Under the pieces are notes generated by a model that made no database searches, was not told the origin of the DNA, and was given only the letters and a program-made list of their open reading frames with translations. This document shows positions 20,134 through 30,257 of a DNA stretch of 64,000 nucleotides, piece after piece; the stretch's first letter is position 1; each line of letters begins with the position of its first letter. The DNA comes from Dictyophora rubrovolvata (Eukaryota; Basidiomycota; Agaricomycetes; Phallales; Phallaceae), in assembly GCA_029959195.1 (NCBI GenBank), contig CP114118.1, positions 1,426,001 through 1,490,000 of the forward strand. The letters are read 5' to 3'. The translations under genes were made by a program, and so were the position numbers.

Positions 20134-21998
20134 TTATTTTTTCGAGAAATAGCTATTCAAGTCATTTTTCTTTTTCTCTTGATCTTTCCGGGGCTTTGAT
20201 TTGCCGCGGTCCACTTTAGACTGTCCTGAACTACCACGCTCCAAGTCCGGGGTGACTTCCGAGCCTCCCCGCTTCTGAGCCTTCGCCGGTGGTGTGGGCA
20301 GTTCAGATTCAGAAACGGACTCATACGAGGAATAGTCGCGAGCGACTACGCGATTGAAGGGGGATTACTATAGCTAAGGCCAATGGAGCATAATACATAC
20401 CTGTATACCCCTTGGCGTTCTTTGTTTTCCTAGTTTTTTGTATGCGTTTCTTAGGCAGCCCGTTACGGCCAATTGGAACACTAGCTTTCGACTTCCGTTT
20501 TGCTCTAGGGATTTGTGGTATGACAGGGCCATCCAACGACCCCCCCGAATCCTTACCACCCTCTATGTTCCAATATTCGCAGTTCTTTCCAAAATAAGCT
20601 TAGAAATACAAATAATAACATACCTCCGTCGCGAATGTTATTTTCAGTGTCCACTTGTTCTTCTTCTTCCTCGTCGCTTACAAAAACCCGCCCTTTCCTT
20701 TTAATCAACGGTTTGCTATTGAATTCTGTAGCTTTTTCCTCGTTATCCGAAGATACGATACCCGGAGTGACATTCTTGGGACTTTCCTGCTTCACAGATG
20801 ACCTAACCTTTGGTGCTTTATCCCCTTCTGAACTTGTCAGACTGGTAGGATCTGAAGAGCTTTTAGACCCTCCCTAATTATCCGATTAACAAAATAAGAC
20901 CGGAATGGTTAACATTATATAGCACCTTGGGTTGCTTGCTTGCTCCATCGTTCGTAGCACCAATAAAGCTTGTTTCTTTTAACGACTTTTCCTCTGCGAT
21001 TGATACATTGCTATTACGGCAAATAGTGCTCAAATTCAAGCTTAATTTACCTGTTACATTAGCCTTGGCAGTTTTCGGTTTTGCTTTACTCCAGTCCAAC
21101 GTGTTAACTTTCTTCTTCGACAAGTCCTGAACTTCTCTTTTTGAGTTATTATTAACACTGTCAGGATCAACTTTCTTCGTGCCAACTGTTAGTGGTTTAA
21201 AGTTTCCAGCAGTCGCTTGTTTCTTTGTTTCGGGTACCCTCGACTTGATTTCACCAACCTTCGACTTTAGTGAGCCATTGTCTCGCTATTTCAGACAAAC
21301 AAATCATTACCTGGACGTTCGAGCTGACAATCATTCCTAACGATTGGTTGTGCTCCGTTCCTCTGTCAACGTCTATCGAACGTACGCGATCCGTAGCAGT
21401 TGTAAGTAATGCGGCATCCTAATGAAAAAGGGAGTCAACTCCCCGTTCCTGAACTAATTGAATAAAACGCCTAACTGTCAAAATGACAGGAGAAAGACTA
21501 TAAATATGTGAAGAAGGTGGGTGAAGAAATTGACCTTGGGCCTCTGGACGTCCAAGGAATAGGTCAGTGAATCGTCATGAGAAAAGAAGAGGAAAACCTG
21601 CTTTCCAGTTGACTTTCCCCCACTAGCACTATTTTTTTCTGAGATGGCGTAACAGCATGGCTTGCCATATACCCATCTGTGTTAATGGATGCCTCAGCGT
21701 TAACTTCTCCGATAAGTAGATAAGTGGCGTAAACTGCCTGTTTGTTCGAACGACAAGTCTCATAGAATGATTCCAGCTCCCTGTAAGGACAAATAGTTGA
21801 ATCTACTTCAAAAAAGACGAGTTTGACTCACTTTTTTGCCTCATTAACATGGACGGCTAATTCACGACTCAGCAGTCGAAACGTGATCTGTCATATAACA
21901 AGTGAGAACAATTCGTAAAGCAAGACGCTAGAACGTACGATTTCCTTGTTGACCAAAAGTTCTTTAGAGAGAAACTCTGTAACTCTAGTAGTAGTCAT
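20134..21998 (-). CDS. POL32: DNA polymerase delta subunit 3, POL32/CDC27-like
   Basis: The N-terminus (MTTTRVTEFLSKELLVNKE, then ITFRLLSRELAVHVNEAKKELESFYE and AVYATYLLIGE) matches the winged-helix region of CDC27/POL32 that binds the second polymerase subunit. Later segments HIYSLSPVILTDAALL and RVRSIDVDRGTEHNQSLGMIVSSNVQ are also family-like. The rest is Lys/Ser/Glu-rich and disordered, ending in a PCNA-interacting motif, DLNSYFSKK, immediately before the stop, as in yeast Pol32. Exon 1 is 21998-21939 and exon 2 21887-21832. The splicing between about 21480 and 21700 is not settled, because no single set of consensus sites keeps both flanking family motifs in frame. Confidence 0.85.
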
Positions 21999-22334
21999 TC
22001 TCTAAGGCTGATGTTTCCGAGTCTGCTAGACGCGACGCGTGTCTCCCGTGTTCTGGACGCCGTGACAACGTGAAAGCAGGAGTATAAATTTGCGACCCAA
22101 CTATGGCTTCTTGAATAAAGTGTCCAAATACTGTATTTAGAAAAGTCACCGAATTACACAAAGAAATTTGCGAGACCAGGCGATTGAGAAGCGCTAACCG
22201 ACCTTAATATGTAATGTTGCTGACCAAGTTTTGGAATAACACGTGAAAGCTTCATTGACGTTATTCCATTTGAAGTTTCAAAGACGAATTCCAGCGAATT
22301 CCCCCCCCCCTTTGATTATATTTCTTTTCAAAGA
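21999..22334. promoter_or_regulatory. Divergent promoter between POL32 and the acyl-CoA dehydrogenase
   Basis: The 336-bp gap separates two divergent starts. It contains a run of eleven C near 22302 just upstream of the dehydrogenase start and no clear TATA box. No other gene is seen. Confidence 0.4.
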
Positions 22335-24786
22335 ATGTCAAATCTCAAAGAATTTGCACGAGAGGAAGTTCGGGAGGTATGTAGCGTCACGGTTTTCTAC
22401 ATATTGGCACTTTGAACTTTCGTTCGACTAATGGCACGCTGCCAGCATAATCGACCCGGAGATTTGTGGATTATAATAGACAGTAACGTTTATGATGTTT
22501 CCAAGTTTGTTTCGCTACATCCTGGAGGGGAAAGCGTTTTCTACGATGAAGACATTGGTATTTTGAGCCAACGTTCTTGCCCGATCCAGATCCAGTCTTT
22601 AACTCCCTATCACTAGCTGCTAATGAACAAGATGTTACCGACCTCTTCTTTCAACTACATCGCACAGAAATACTTTCAAGACCGAATTATAAACGTTTGA
22701 TAATAGGAACCATTAAGGGAGAGAACTCTCGCATTGTTGATCGACGGCAGTCTGGTTCACCGACATTGACAGTACCTTACGCAGAACCTACGTGGCTCAC
22801 TCCTGGCTACTTCAGTCCATACTATAACGAGGTATCGGGCGTACGTCAACTTTCTGATGTCCTTGTCGCTCATTTTGTTGCACTAGAGCCATCGAAAGCT
22901 TCAGAAATTAGCGCGGAAATTTGTTGACGATATTGTCTATGAAGATGCACAGGTGAAAGCTTCGTAAATGTTTTATGCGCTGGAAATTTTACCGTATGTT
23001 ATTATAGGCTCGTGAAGCTGATGGTAAACGACCTTCACAGAGTGTTTTGCAGGCTATGACCGAGGTGAATCTGCACGCTATGCGTCTTGGACCTGGCAAG
23101 CACCTGAAAGGGCTATCATTATTTCACGGTCAAATCAAACCCCAAGAGGTCTGTCTAAATTGTTCAAATACGTTCTGTGCGCTAACGCTAATCTACTCTG
23201 ACATATATCAATCTTTCACAAGTTTGATTATTTCCATGAATTAATCATTACGCAAGAATTCACCCGATGTGGAGCTCGAGGATACGGGGATGGATTGAAC
23301 TCGGGAATGGTGATAGGACTTCCTCCTATCCTTAACTTTGGCTCTGCAAGCTTGCAGGCTAAAGTTTTGCCTGATGTCTTATCTGGCAAAAAGTTTATCT
23401 GGCGAGTCTCCTTAAGCGTATTGTATATTGTGCACTGACTCCCAAGTCTTTTAGTTTAGCTATTTCCGAAGCCTTTGCTGGCAGTGACGTTATGGGAATG
23501 AAAACCAGTGCGAAGCTGACACCAGACGGCAAATATTATATCCTTAATGGGACTAAAAAATGGATAACGAATGGTGAATCATTTATAATGATTATGGCTG
23601 CATTGACCATTCAATGGTTCGTTCAGGTACCTTTGCCGATTATTTCACCGTTGGATGTCGCACCGAGGTATGAGTGGTTTTTCTTTGGTCCCTTGTTTAT
23701 TCTGATCTAGATATGGTTATAGTCAGGTTTCTCAGTTTTACTAGTAGAACGTGGAGAAGGAGTAAAGACAAAAACTATCAAAACGTCCTATTCTTCTGCG
23801 GCGGGAACAGCATATGTCACTTTCGACAATGTCCACGTCCCTGCAGAGAACTTGCTAGGGGAAGATGGGGGTGGTATCTTTGTGATATTAAGGTTAGGAA
23901 ATATTGGAATTTTACAAGTATATTAACCTTCTTCATTTCAATAGTAATTTTAACCACGAAAGGTTCGAATTCCGTCGTTAACTCTATATAGAACAAATAT
24001 TAACATTTTTGCAAGATGGGTCATGTGTTGCTCCAGTATTGGCTCACAGAGACTCATTGTCACAGAGTGCCTGGTGTATGTAATCTCCCTTGAGATTTTG
24101 CCAGGTCATATTCTAATTGATACGGCTGTTTAGATGGGCCAACCAAAGGGAAGTTTTTGGCAAACCCCTGAATCGTCAAGCTGTCGTACGAAGCCGATTA
24201 GCGGCTATGATCTCAAGGGTCGAAAGCTTGCAGGCATGGCTGGAGAATGTTACATATCAAATGAATAACATGGTTTGCGATTCTTCTTGCATCTGTGCTG
24301 AAAATTTTACGGAATTAATGTGCCATTTTAGTCTTATAGACAACAGGCAGTCAGTCTTGCTGGGTAAGTTGGACCCCGATTCTTTCAACCCGAAGAAAGT
24401 TGACGGCTCATACGACATGTGTAGACAGATTGCATTCCTGAAGTCTTCTGCGACAAAGGCAGCGCAAGATACTGCGCGTGATGCTGTTCAACTCTTTGGA
24501 GGACGAGGCATTACTCAAACAGGCATGGGGCGGTTTATTGAACATGTAAGTACACCCCCATCTGAAGGAGCCAGGGGATATGAACTCAGACCGGTTTCGC
24601 AGTACCACCGAGTTGTTCCATTCGATTCTTTGCTTGGCGGAGGTAAGTAAACACATACACATACATAAGATTGCCCAGCTACGGAACAGATTCTAATGAG
24701 CCGTTGCATACTTAGCGGAGGATGTCCTTGCGGATTTAGGTGTTCGACAGGCCATCCGCGCCATGCCTAAGGACGTTCGTTTATAA
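22335..24786 (+). CDS. Acyl-CoA dehydrogenase with N-terminal cytochrome b5 domain
   Basis: The start [14 protein letters not shown] is spliced to [30 protein letters not shown], a cytochrome b5 fold with the heme-ligand HPGG. An acyl-CoA dehydrogenase follows: [30 protein letters not shown], the FAD-binding [17 protein letters not shown] and KKWITNG motifs, [33 protein letters not shown], the [13 protein letters not shown] helix and [16 protein letters not shown]. The fused form is common in fungi and probably acts in mitochondrial or peroxisomal fatty- or branched-acid oxidation. There are around ten introns. The short terminal exon ends [21 protein letters not shown]. The exact substrate is unknown. 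Confidence 0.88.
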
Positions 24787-24946
24787 GTTCTCGTTTTGAT
24801 GCGGAATTACTTTAGCTTATTTTTTTTATTCCTTGCCACTGTCGGGGACATGTACTACGCTCCAATAAAATCTTTTCATTTTTTTACTTGAATTACACCT
24901 AGTTCCAGCTATATATCCTTTCGCCTGTGAAAAGTTCACAAATCTA

Positions 24947-25932
24947 TTATATCCTACTTTTTACGCGTGTGCGAATTCCAACACCTGGTCCCGGTATATC
25001 CCATCCAAAATATCCGACTACTATATTTTTTGCAAAAATTTCACCGAAGCCCAACATCACCCCGTTTACGAACGGCAGGAAAAGATTGATGGCCACGGAT
25101 GACACAAATGCAAGTATGCGTGCACGTCTGGAGAGTGAGGTATTAAATATCGCAAGGGTGACAGATGAAGGCTTTGGAGGAGGCAGATATGGCGGTAGTT
25201 CTGGATGCTCATGAGATCCAGACGACGACTCTCGGAGAGAGAAGGAAGGAAATGACGATGCGAGAGAGGGCACTTCTTCCCAAGTTCGAGAAGAGGAAAG
25301 GGCCTTCACAATTGTTAGGTGGGCAGGTAGCACAAAACAAAATCAATGTTACCTCTTGTAACCGAAAACCAGTCATGTGTCAATATTAGTTTTTTTTTGT
25401 TCAAAAAGAGGAGATAAGATAGGGAAGCAGAAATATACCTGCTTCTCCTGTAACAGTAACCTCCGCGGAGACTATTGATGTGGACGATAACTGAACTGAA
25501 GCGGGACTAATGGTAGGACTTGTTATGGGTTGAAGGGGTGTTGTACTTGATTGTACTGCCTCCTTAGGCTGAGAATTCCTTTCGAGTTCTTCCGTTTCCC
25601 TGATCTTGCTCCATCGTTCTCGATTTGCTTCTGCTTTTTCGCGAGTAACGGCAGACTCCGTACGCCACATGGCCTGCTGGCGTTCATATTCCTGTTTCCA
25701 TTCCTCATCTTGAGCAGACGTTGTCTCGGCTGCCGACGCAAGAATCTGAGGTGATGATTCTGCTGTTCCTTCTTGTCCAGATGGTAATGAGCCTTCGGAC
25801 GTGGAAAGCGGTGCTGGAGAAATTGGGGACTCTTCAAACGCCGTCTGTAATGCAGCCTAATACTTCCATTAAAATTTACCACCGCAAAGGCCCATAAGCT
25901 CCTACCTGTAGAGGATCGAGTTCAGCTGCCAT
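24947..25932 (-). CDS. MIM1-like mitochondrial outer-membrane import protein
   Basis: Proposed exons 25932-25906, 25856-25439 and 25275-24947 give 257 residues. The C-terminal membrane segment RILAFVSSVAINLFLPFVNGVMLGFGEIFAKN matches the single helix of yeast Mim1, whose PFxNGxMLGFGE core is highly characteristic. Mim1 with Mim2 inserts alpha-helical proteins and helps TOM assembly in the outer mitochondrial membrane. The first ~150 residues are Ser/Pro/Gln-rich with a short coiled coil (EWKQEYERQQAMWR…RERWSKIRETEELERN), so the protein is about twice the length of yeast Mim1. The second intron (163 bp) is long for this window and its acceptor is the least certain part. Confidence 0.8.
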
Positions 25933-26275
25933 ACGGAAGAACGTCGTCCGATTGATTACATAATGCAAATTACTAATAGTCTATTGTTGTTCCGAGGTAC
26001 ACAACGGCCTACTCTGACAAATTGACAAACAGCATCACTGATGACTACATTACAAAAACACCGTATCTCCCTGGCTGGAAGCAAACGGAAAAGGCTGTAA
26101 ACATTATGCAAGTCAGAATCTCCGGCGGAGGGACTATTTTCACTGACAGGATAAATCATTTATTGGGAATCAAATAGTTTACGCATTCTTGTTATAAAAA
26201 GGTGCGTCAGAATTACAATACCCTCCTAACCTTTCCTCGCAACTTGAAAGAAACTTCAATAGCTCGATTTACATA
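25933..26275. promoter_or_regulatory. Divergent promoter, MIM1-like and TUDOR genes
   Basis: Starts of two divergent genes lie 343 bp apart. The short minus-strand frame at 25956-26159 has no support. No clear TATA box is seen. Confidence 0.4.
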
Positions 26276-26704
26276 ATGACACAATATAAAGTACGCCTAG
26301 CAGCTTGTCTATCTTAGCAGCACTGTGACTGACTCTTTTATTAAATTCAGGTTGGTGATAAGGTAGAATACCGTCCAATTGTGCGTACCGTATTTACGTA
26401 TTTGCAATCTTCGGACACTCAGTCTCGTAATTTAGGGGGGCGGCCAGGACAACGTGGCCCATAGCGAAGGAGAAATCGTTGAGATCAATGGATCCGGCAA
26501 CGTGAGCTATATCTGCTCCTCGTTTTCTTCTTTTTCCATTTTTTACATAAAATCAACTGTAGAGCACTCGCTTCAGTATCAAAAATGCTAAAACACAGAA
26601 GGTCACAGGTCTGTATTTATCCAACTCCTTGAGGTTTTGATACTGAAGCGAAACTCATCCCCTTAGCCTATGAGGTAAAGATAATCAATTCATTCATAAT
26701 ATGA
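26276..26704 (+). CDS. Small hypervirulence-associated TUDOR-domain protein
   Basis: Five tiny exons (26276-26290, 26351-26380, 26436-26501, 26563-26608 and 26667-26704) splice in frame to 64 residues: MTQYKVGDKVEYRPIGGG, QDNVAHSEGEIVEINGSG, then NSTRFSIKNAKTQKVTAYEV. This matches the small fungal family annotated as hypervirulence-associated TUDOR domain, a compact beta-barrel of unknown ligand. Over half the gene is intron. A perfect 17-bp inverted repeat (26568-26584 with 26635-26651) joins exon 4 to intron 4 and could affect splicing. If intron 4 is retained the protein would end ..VTGLYLSNSLRF. Confidence 0.82.
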
Positions 26705-26926
26705 CCGGTTGTTCACTTATATCCCAGGAAATGAATATCATTGGTAAAAAATAAGCCAACACCCTCCCTTATATCGAAAAATGAAGGGTCTGTATCTACG
26801 CTTGTATACTTAAATATTTTTAGAATTAAGTCTTATCTCTGATATTTTCAAAATCATCATCTCTCTTGCTTTCTTTATCACTCTTAAGTGTACGACATTC
26901 ATTATGTGTGAATGAAAAGCCCGCGG

Positions 26927-26933
26927 TATAAAA
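26927..26933 (+). promoter_or_regulatory. TATA box of the 2OG-oxygenase-like gene
   Basis: TATAAAA lies 81 bp upstream of the ATG at 27008 in the 303-bp gap after the TUDOR gene, at the spacing normal for a fungal TATA promoter. A regulated rather than housekeeping promoter is suggested. Confidence 0.5.
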
Positions 26934-27007
26934 CGACATGAGTTATAATCGTTGATCTTCATAGCTATCTCTTCCTTCCATATTGACTAGCCAACTCTTA
27001 CATTTAC

Positions 27008-28477
27008 ATGCAGTCTCTTGTCACCCCAGTGGTTTTTCAGGTCCCGGAGAATGTTACGAGCACCTCCGAAGGGACAGTCCTCTTTGTTCAACCGGAATCC
27101 ACTGTTGAGGCAGCCGAATGCCAGAGTGAGGAATCAGGAGCAGCTGCAAAGCAGCCTGAGCCGATAGCTGAGGCAGCAGTTGAAATCGACGAAAGGGAAG
27201 CGGTCCAGGCAGCTGATAATCCCTTAGTCACCATCATCGAACCTGAGCAAGACATTTTGGCATCGTCTACTGTCAAGGATGTCATTCCCCAAGAGCCAGA
27301 CACCTCCCCCTTCGACCCAGAAATCCATCTTTCGCCTCACCCTGGTCAGACATCCTATATCTCTATGTCTGAACTAGGTTTCAGCGACATAGACGGTGCC
27401 GAAGAGAGGGCTGCGACGAAACCGTTCCCTATGTTGACCTTTGAAGGTGTCCGTCGTATTCGGGAAGAATTATTCAGCGACAGAGTCCTCTCGAATCATT
27501 TGTACAGCGATACGCTAAATCCATCCACTATCCGAGGCTGTTGTCCAGGCGCCGCACCCTTTACGCATCAATTTTGGACGCACCCTGAAGTCCAAAGACG
27601 TATAAACGAAGCTGCAGGGGCAGATCTGACGATTGTGTTTGACTATGAGATTGGACATACGTGAATATTACATATTCGTTGTTACTTCGAATTACTCACC
27701 ATATTTTTTCAAGGAACGTGCAATTGGGGCCTAGAGGGTGGTCTGGTTTAAAAGCAGAACCTGATTCAACGGACTCTTTGGGCGAATTGGCTAATGAGAA
27801 AGAAATAGAACCAACGCTTATGAAAACGCCTAATTGGCATAAAGATTCTTACCCTGTTTGTTTTCTTTTTCTTTTCGTTTATGAAATCTCCTCTCTCTTT
27901 TTTTCTTCTTCAGCTGTGTTGCTAATTCCGATATCTCTGTCCGCCTGCTTTCTAGTTTGTCTGCATCCTTATGCTCTGCGAATCATCTCATTTGGAAGGG
28001 GGACGTACTGTCATACGGAAACCAGACGGTACCAACTATTTTTGCGAGCTGCCGCCGCTGGGTCACGCCATGGTCCTCCAAGGGGGACACATTTTGCACG
28101 CTGTGTCGCCGACAGATAAGACGCAGGAGCGGATTTCCATGGTGACTTCCTACAGACCATCCAATCCGTTGAAAAAGGATGTTTCCGTCCTTAAAACGGT
28201 TCGAACGATGAGCGACGTTGCCGCTTTACATCGTCAATGGTGCCAATACCGCCTTGATGTACTTTCCAAACGCTGTCAGGCCCTAAAAGAACAGCTGAAC
28301 AATTCCGAGAGCGAAGCAAGTATTGAGGCAGAGATTGGTAAATTCATGCTCGAACAGGGCGAATTCTTAGCCCATACCTGGGGGGAGATGATTAAACCTG
28401 TTTCGAGTGTTAGAACAGCCCAGCTGGCAGAGTCATATTTGGCGTGGAAAGCCTCCCAGCTCGTTGCTGCTCAATAG
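27008..28477 (+). CDS. 2OG-Fe(II) oxygenase-like fungal protein
   Basis: Exons 27008-27660, 27714-27855 and 27956-28477 give 438 residues. The first ~110 residues are acidic and Ala/Glu-rich. The core shows NWHKDSYPFVCILML, where H-K-D fits the HxD iron motif of 2-oxoglutarate oxygenases, then GGRTVIRKPDG, a distal His in GGHILHAVSP and a downstream RISMVTSYRP Arg that could bind 2-oxoglutarate. The C-terminal ~90 residues are helical with WCQYRLDVLSKRCQALKEQL. Many similar proteins occur in Agaricomycetes and Ascomycetes without a known substrate. The fold call is from motif order only; the natural substrate is unknown. Confidence 0.75.
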
Positions 28478-28911
28478 GCTGATGAACGGCTGGAGCATAT
28501 ACATACTTACGGTTCTATGTATACTTGCGGAATTCTTTAAATTTGGATTTTTACTTTCACATAAATAATACTTTTCATATTAGAAAATAACAACAAAACT
28601 ACAAACGCCCCCAGTCACAAAAGGGAGACCCAGGTCAAAAATAAGTAAAAGAAAACGTCGCATCCCGCGTCATGGCTATCATTCAACAATGAGAATATTC
28701 GATCTTGCATGAAAACATGACCCGCAGTCGCAAAATAAGAAGAGTATGACGAGAATGAATACCAGCGAATGATAAAAAAGAAGAACCAGGTCGTCACCAG
28801 CCTTTCTACAAGTAGTGAAGGTAAAGGGACCGTATGTTTAGAGAGAAAAGGGGGAGAGAAAAGGGTATATATAATAACATTCGGCGTTCCAAATTTTACA
28901 TCTGCTTTCTC
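28478..28911. other. Intergenic, convergent 3' ends
   Basis: The gap between two convergent genes is AT-rich. A minus-strand frame at 28615-28797 is hydrophobic but unsupported. Nothing else is seen. Confidence 0.4.
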
Positions 28912-29826
28912 TTATAGTTGAGATGCAGCAAATACGAACAATACCGATGCCATCAGCGGGCCAAGGGTTAAAGTCGCGCTTGAAACAGCCCCGGAGGTAG
29001 CGGTAGAGTTAGGACCTGAGCCGACGTTGACTGGGTCGTCTGGAGAATTCGGCGTTGAGCCAATCGTGCCTGACTGCACGGAAGAGGGTGCTGAGAATGG
29101 ATTACTTGAATCAGGGGTTGCAGCACTTGGAGTAGCACTGATACCAGAAGAGAGTAAAACGTGAGACGGGAAACTTGAAATGTCAACGCAGACTAAGTGA
29201 AACATACGTTGAAGTCGCAGAGGCCGTCGATGTACCAGAAGCTAGGGCGGTCGAAGATGCAGTCTGATTGGAAGAGGACACAGTAACATTCTTGGGTAAA
29301 CATGAGCTATCTTTTCCGGGCTGAACAACAGTCTGTATGTAGTATAAATAAATGAGATGCATACGAGAGGTCACTGAACAACGTACAGTAGCAGACCACC
29401 CTTCTTCTCCGTCGGCAGAATCAACAACTACTTCAACACTCGTTCCGGCGGGAATAGTGACCATAAATTGTACTTGCGTCTGACTAGTTTGTGGAACGTC
29501 GAGGCTAGAAAAAGCGTTTCGATTCAATATAATTCGTAGTTTTGACGAGAAGGAAGAAAAATTACAGCGAGTCGGCGCAGGGGTCATCAGACGGTACCAC
29601 GGAGATCAAATAGTTGGGTTTACCACCGGAGAATTGAACCGTTGCATTTTCACACTTGAGAGAGACAAACTATATTCAGCGCCCCAAAAGAAAAAAAATG
29701 GCCTAGTTTAAATAGGACTTCTACCTGGATTAGCGTGGGTGTCAAAACCTCAAGATCAGCGGCGAGGACATGACGGGCAGCAAGGGCAACACCGATAGCA
29801 AAGGTTTGAAAGAGCGTAGAGTACAT
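28912..29826 (-). CDS. Secreted Ser/Thr-rich GPI-anchored protein
   Basis: Five exons (29826-29725, 29654-29566, 29504-29387, 29332-29208 and 29137-28912) encode 219 residues. A signal peptide (MYSTLFQTFAIGVALAARHVLA) is followed by a small beta-rich domain (CENATVQFSGGKPNYLISVVPSDDPC … TIPAGTSVEVVVDSADGEEGWSAT) similar to Kre9/Knh1-like cell-wall proteins, then a long Ser/Thr/Ala/Pro stretch and a hydrophobic tail (LGPLMASVLFVFAASQL) of the GPI-attachment type. N-glycosylation sites include NVT and NQT. It probably sits at the plasma membrane or cell wall. The family call beyond Ser/Thr-rich GPI protein is tentative. Confidence 0.82.
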
Positions 29827-30257
29827 GATAATTGCTTTCCTCAAATGAGTGTGTGGAATAACAAGCAGTGAGCGTGGAATAAAAGGAAGGGATTTGTACG
29901 AGACCGTAGACACAGACAAGGTCGGGGAAAAGCGATGCCGATCTTTTTTATGAGTGTGCGGCCTTGACGACAGGTATTTATACTGCTTTGTCATCAAGCT
30001 TGGATACGTTCAGTAACTCCGCTTTCCCATGCTAAATACACGAGGTTTACATAAAAAAAACAGTGAGACACTATCGTCGTCATGATGAGGGTTTTCTTTT
30101 TAAAAAAATTCAAAATTCAAAATTAAAAACTCCTCGGGTTCAGGTATTATTTAAATACAAACGATAAAAACTTCTCGGGTTCAAGTATTGAATATTATAG
30201 TTTTCCTCTGAACTGCGCCAATTTAGTTCGTTTGCTCAACCTGAGTGGTACAACGAG
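29827..30257. other. Upstream region of the GPI protein, with a direct repeat
   Basis: On the minus strand TATAAATA (29975-29982) lies about 150 bp upstream of the GPI-protein ATG. Farther right, two 24-bp direct repeats (30125-30148 and 30166-30189, cores CTCGGGTTCA) differ at two positions. No gene is seen. Confidence 0.5.

Noticed and set aside
22302-22312. Run of eleven C in the POL32/dehydrogenase promoter
   Set aside because: A simple homopolymer; length may vary and no function is implied.
24927-25214. Plus-strand 95-residue frame
   Set aside because: It is antisense to the MIM1-like membrane segment, which has clear family motifs.
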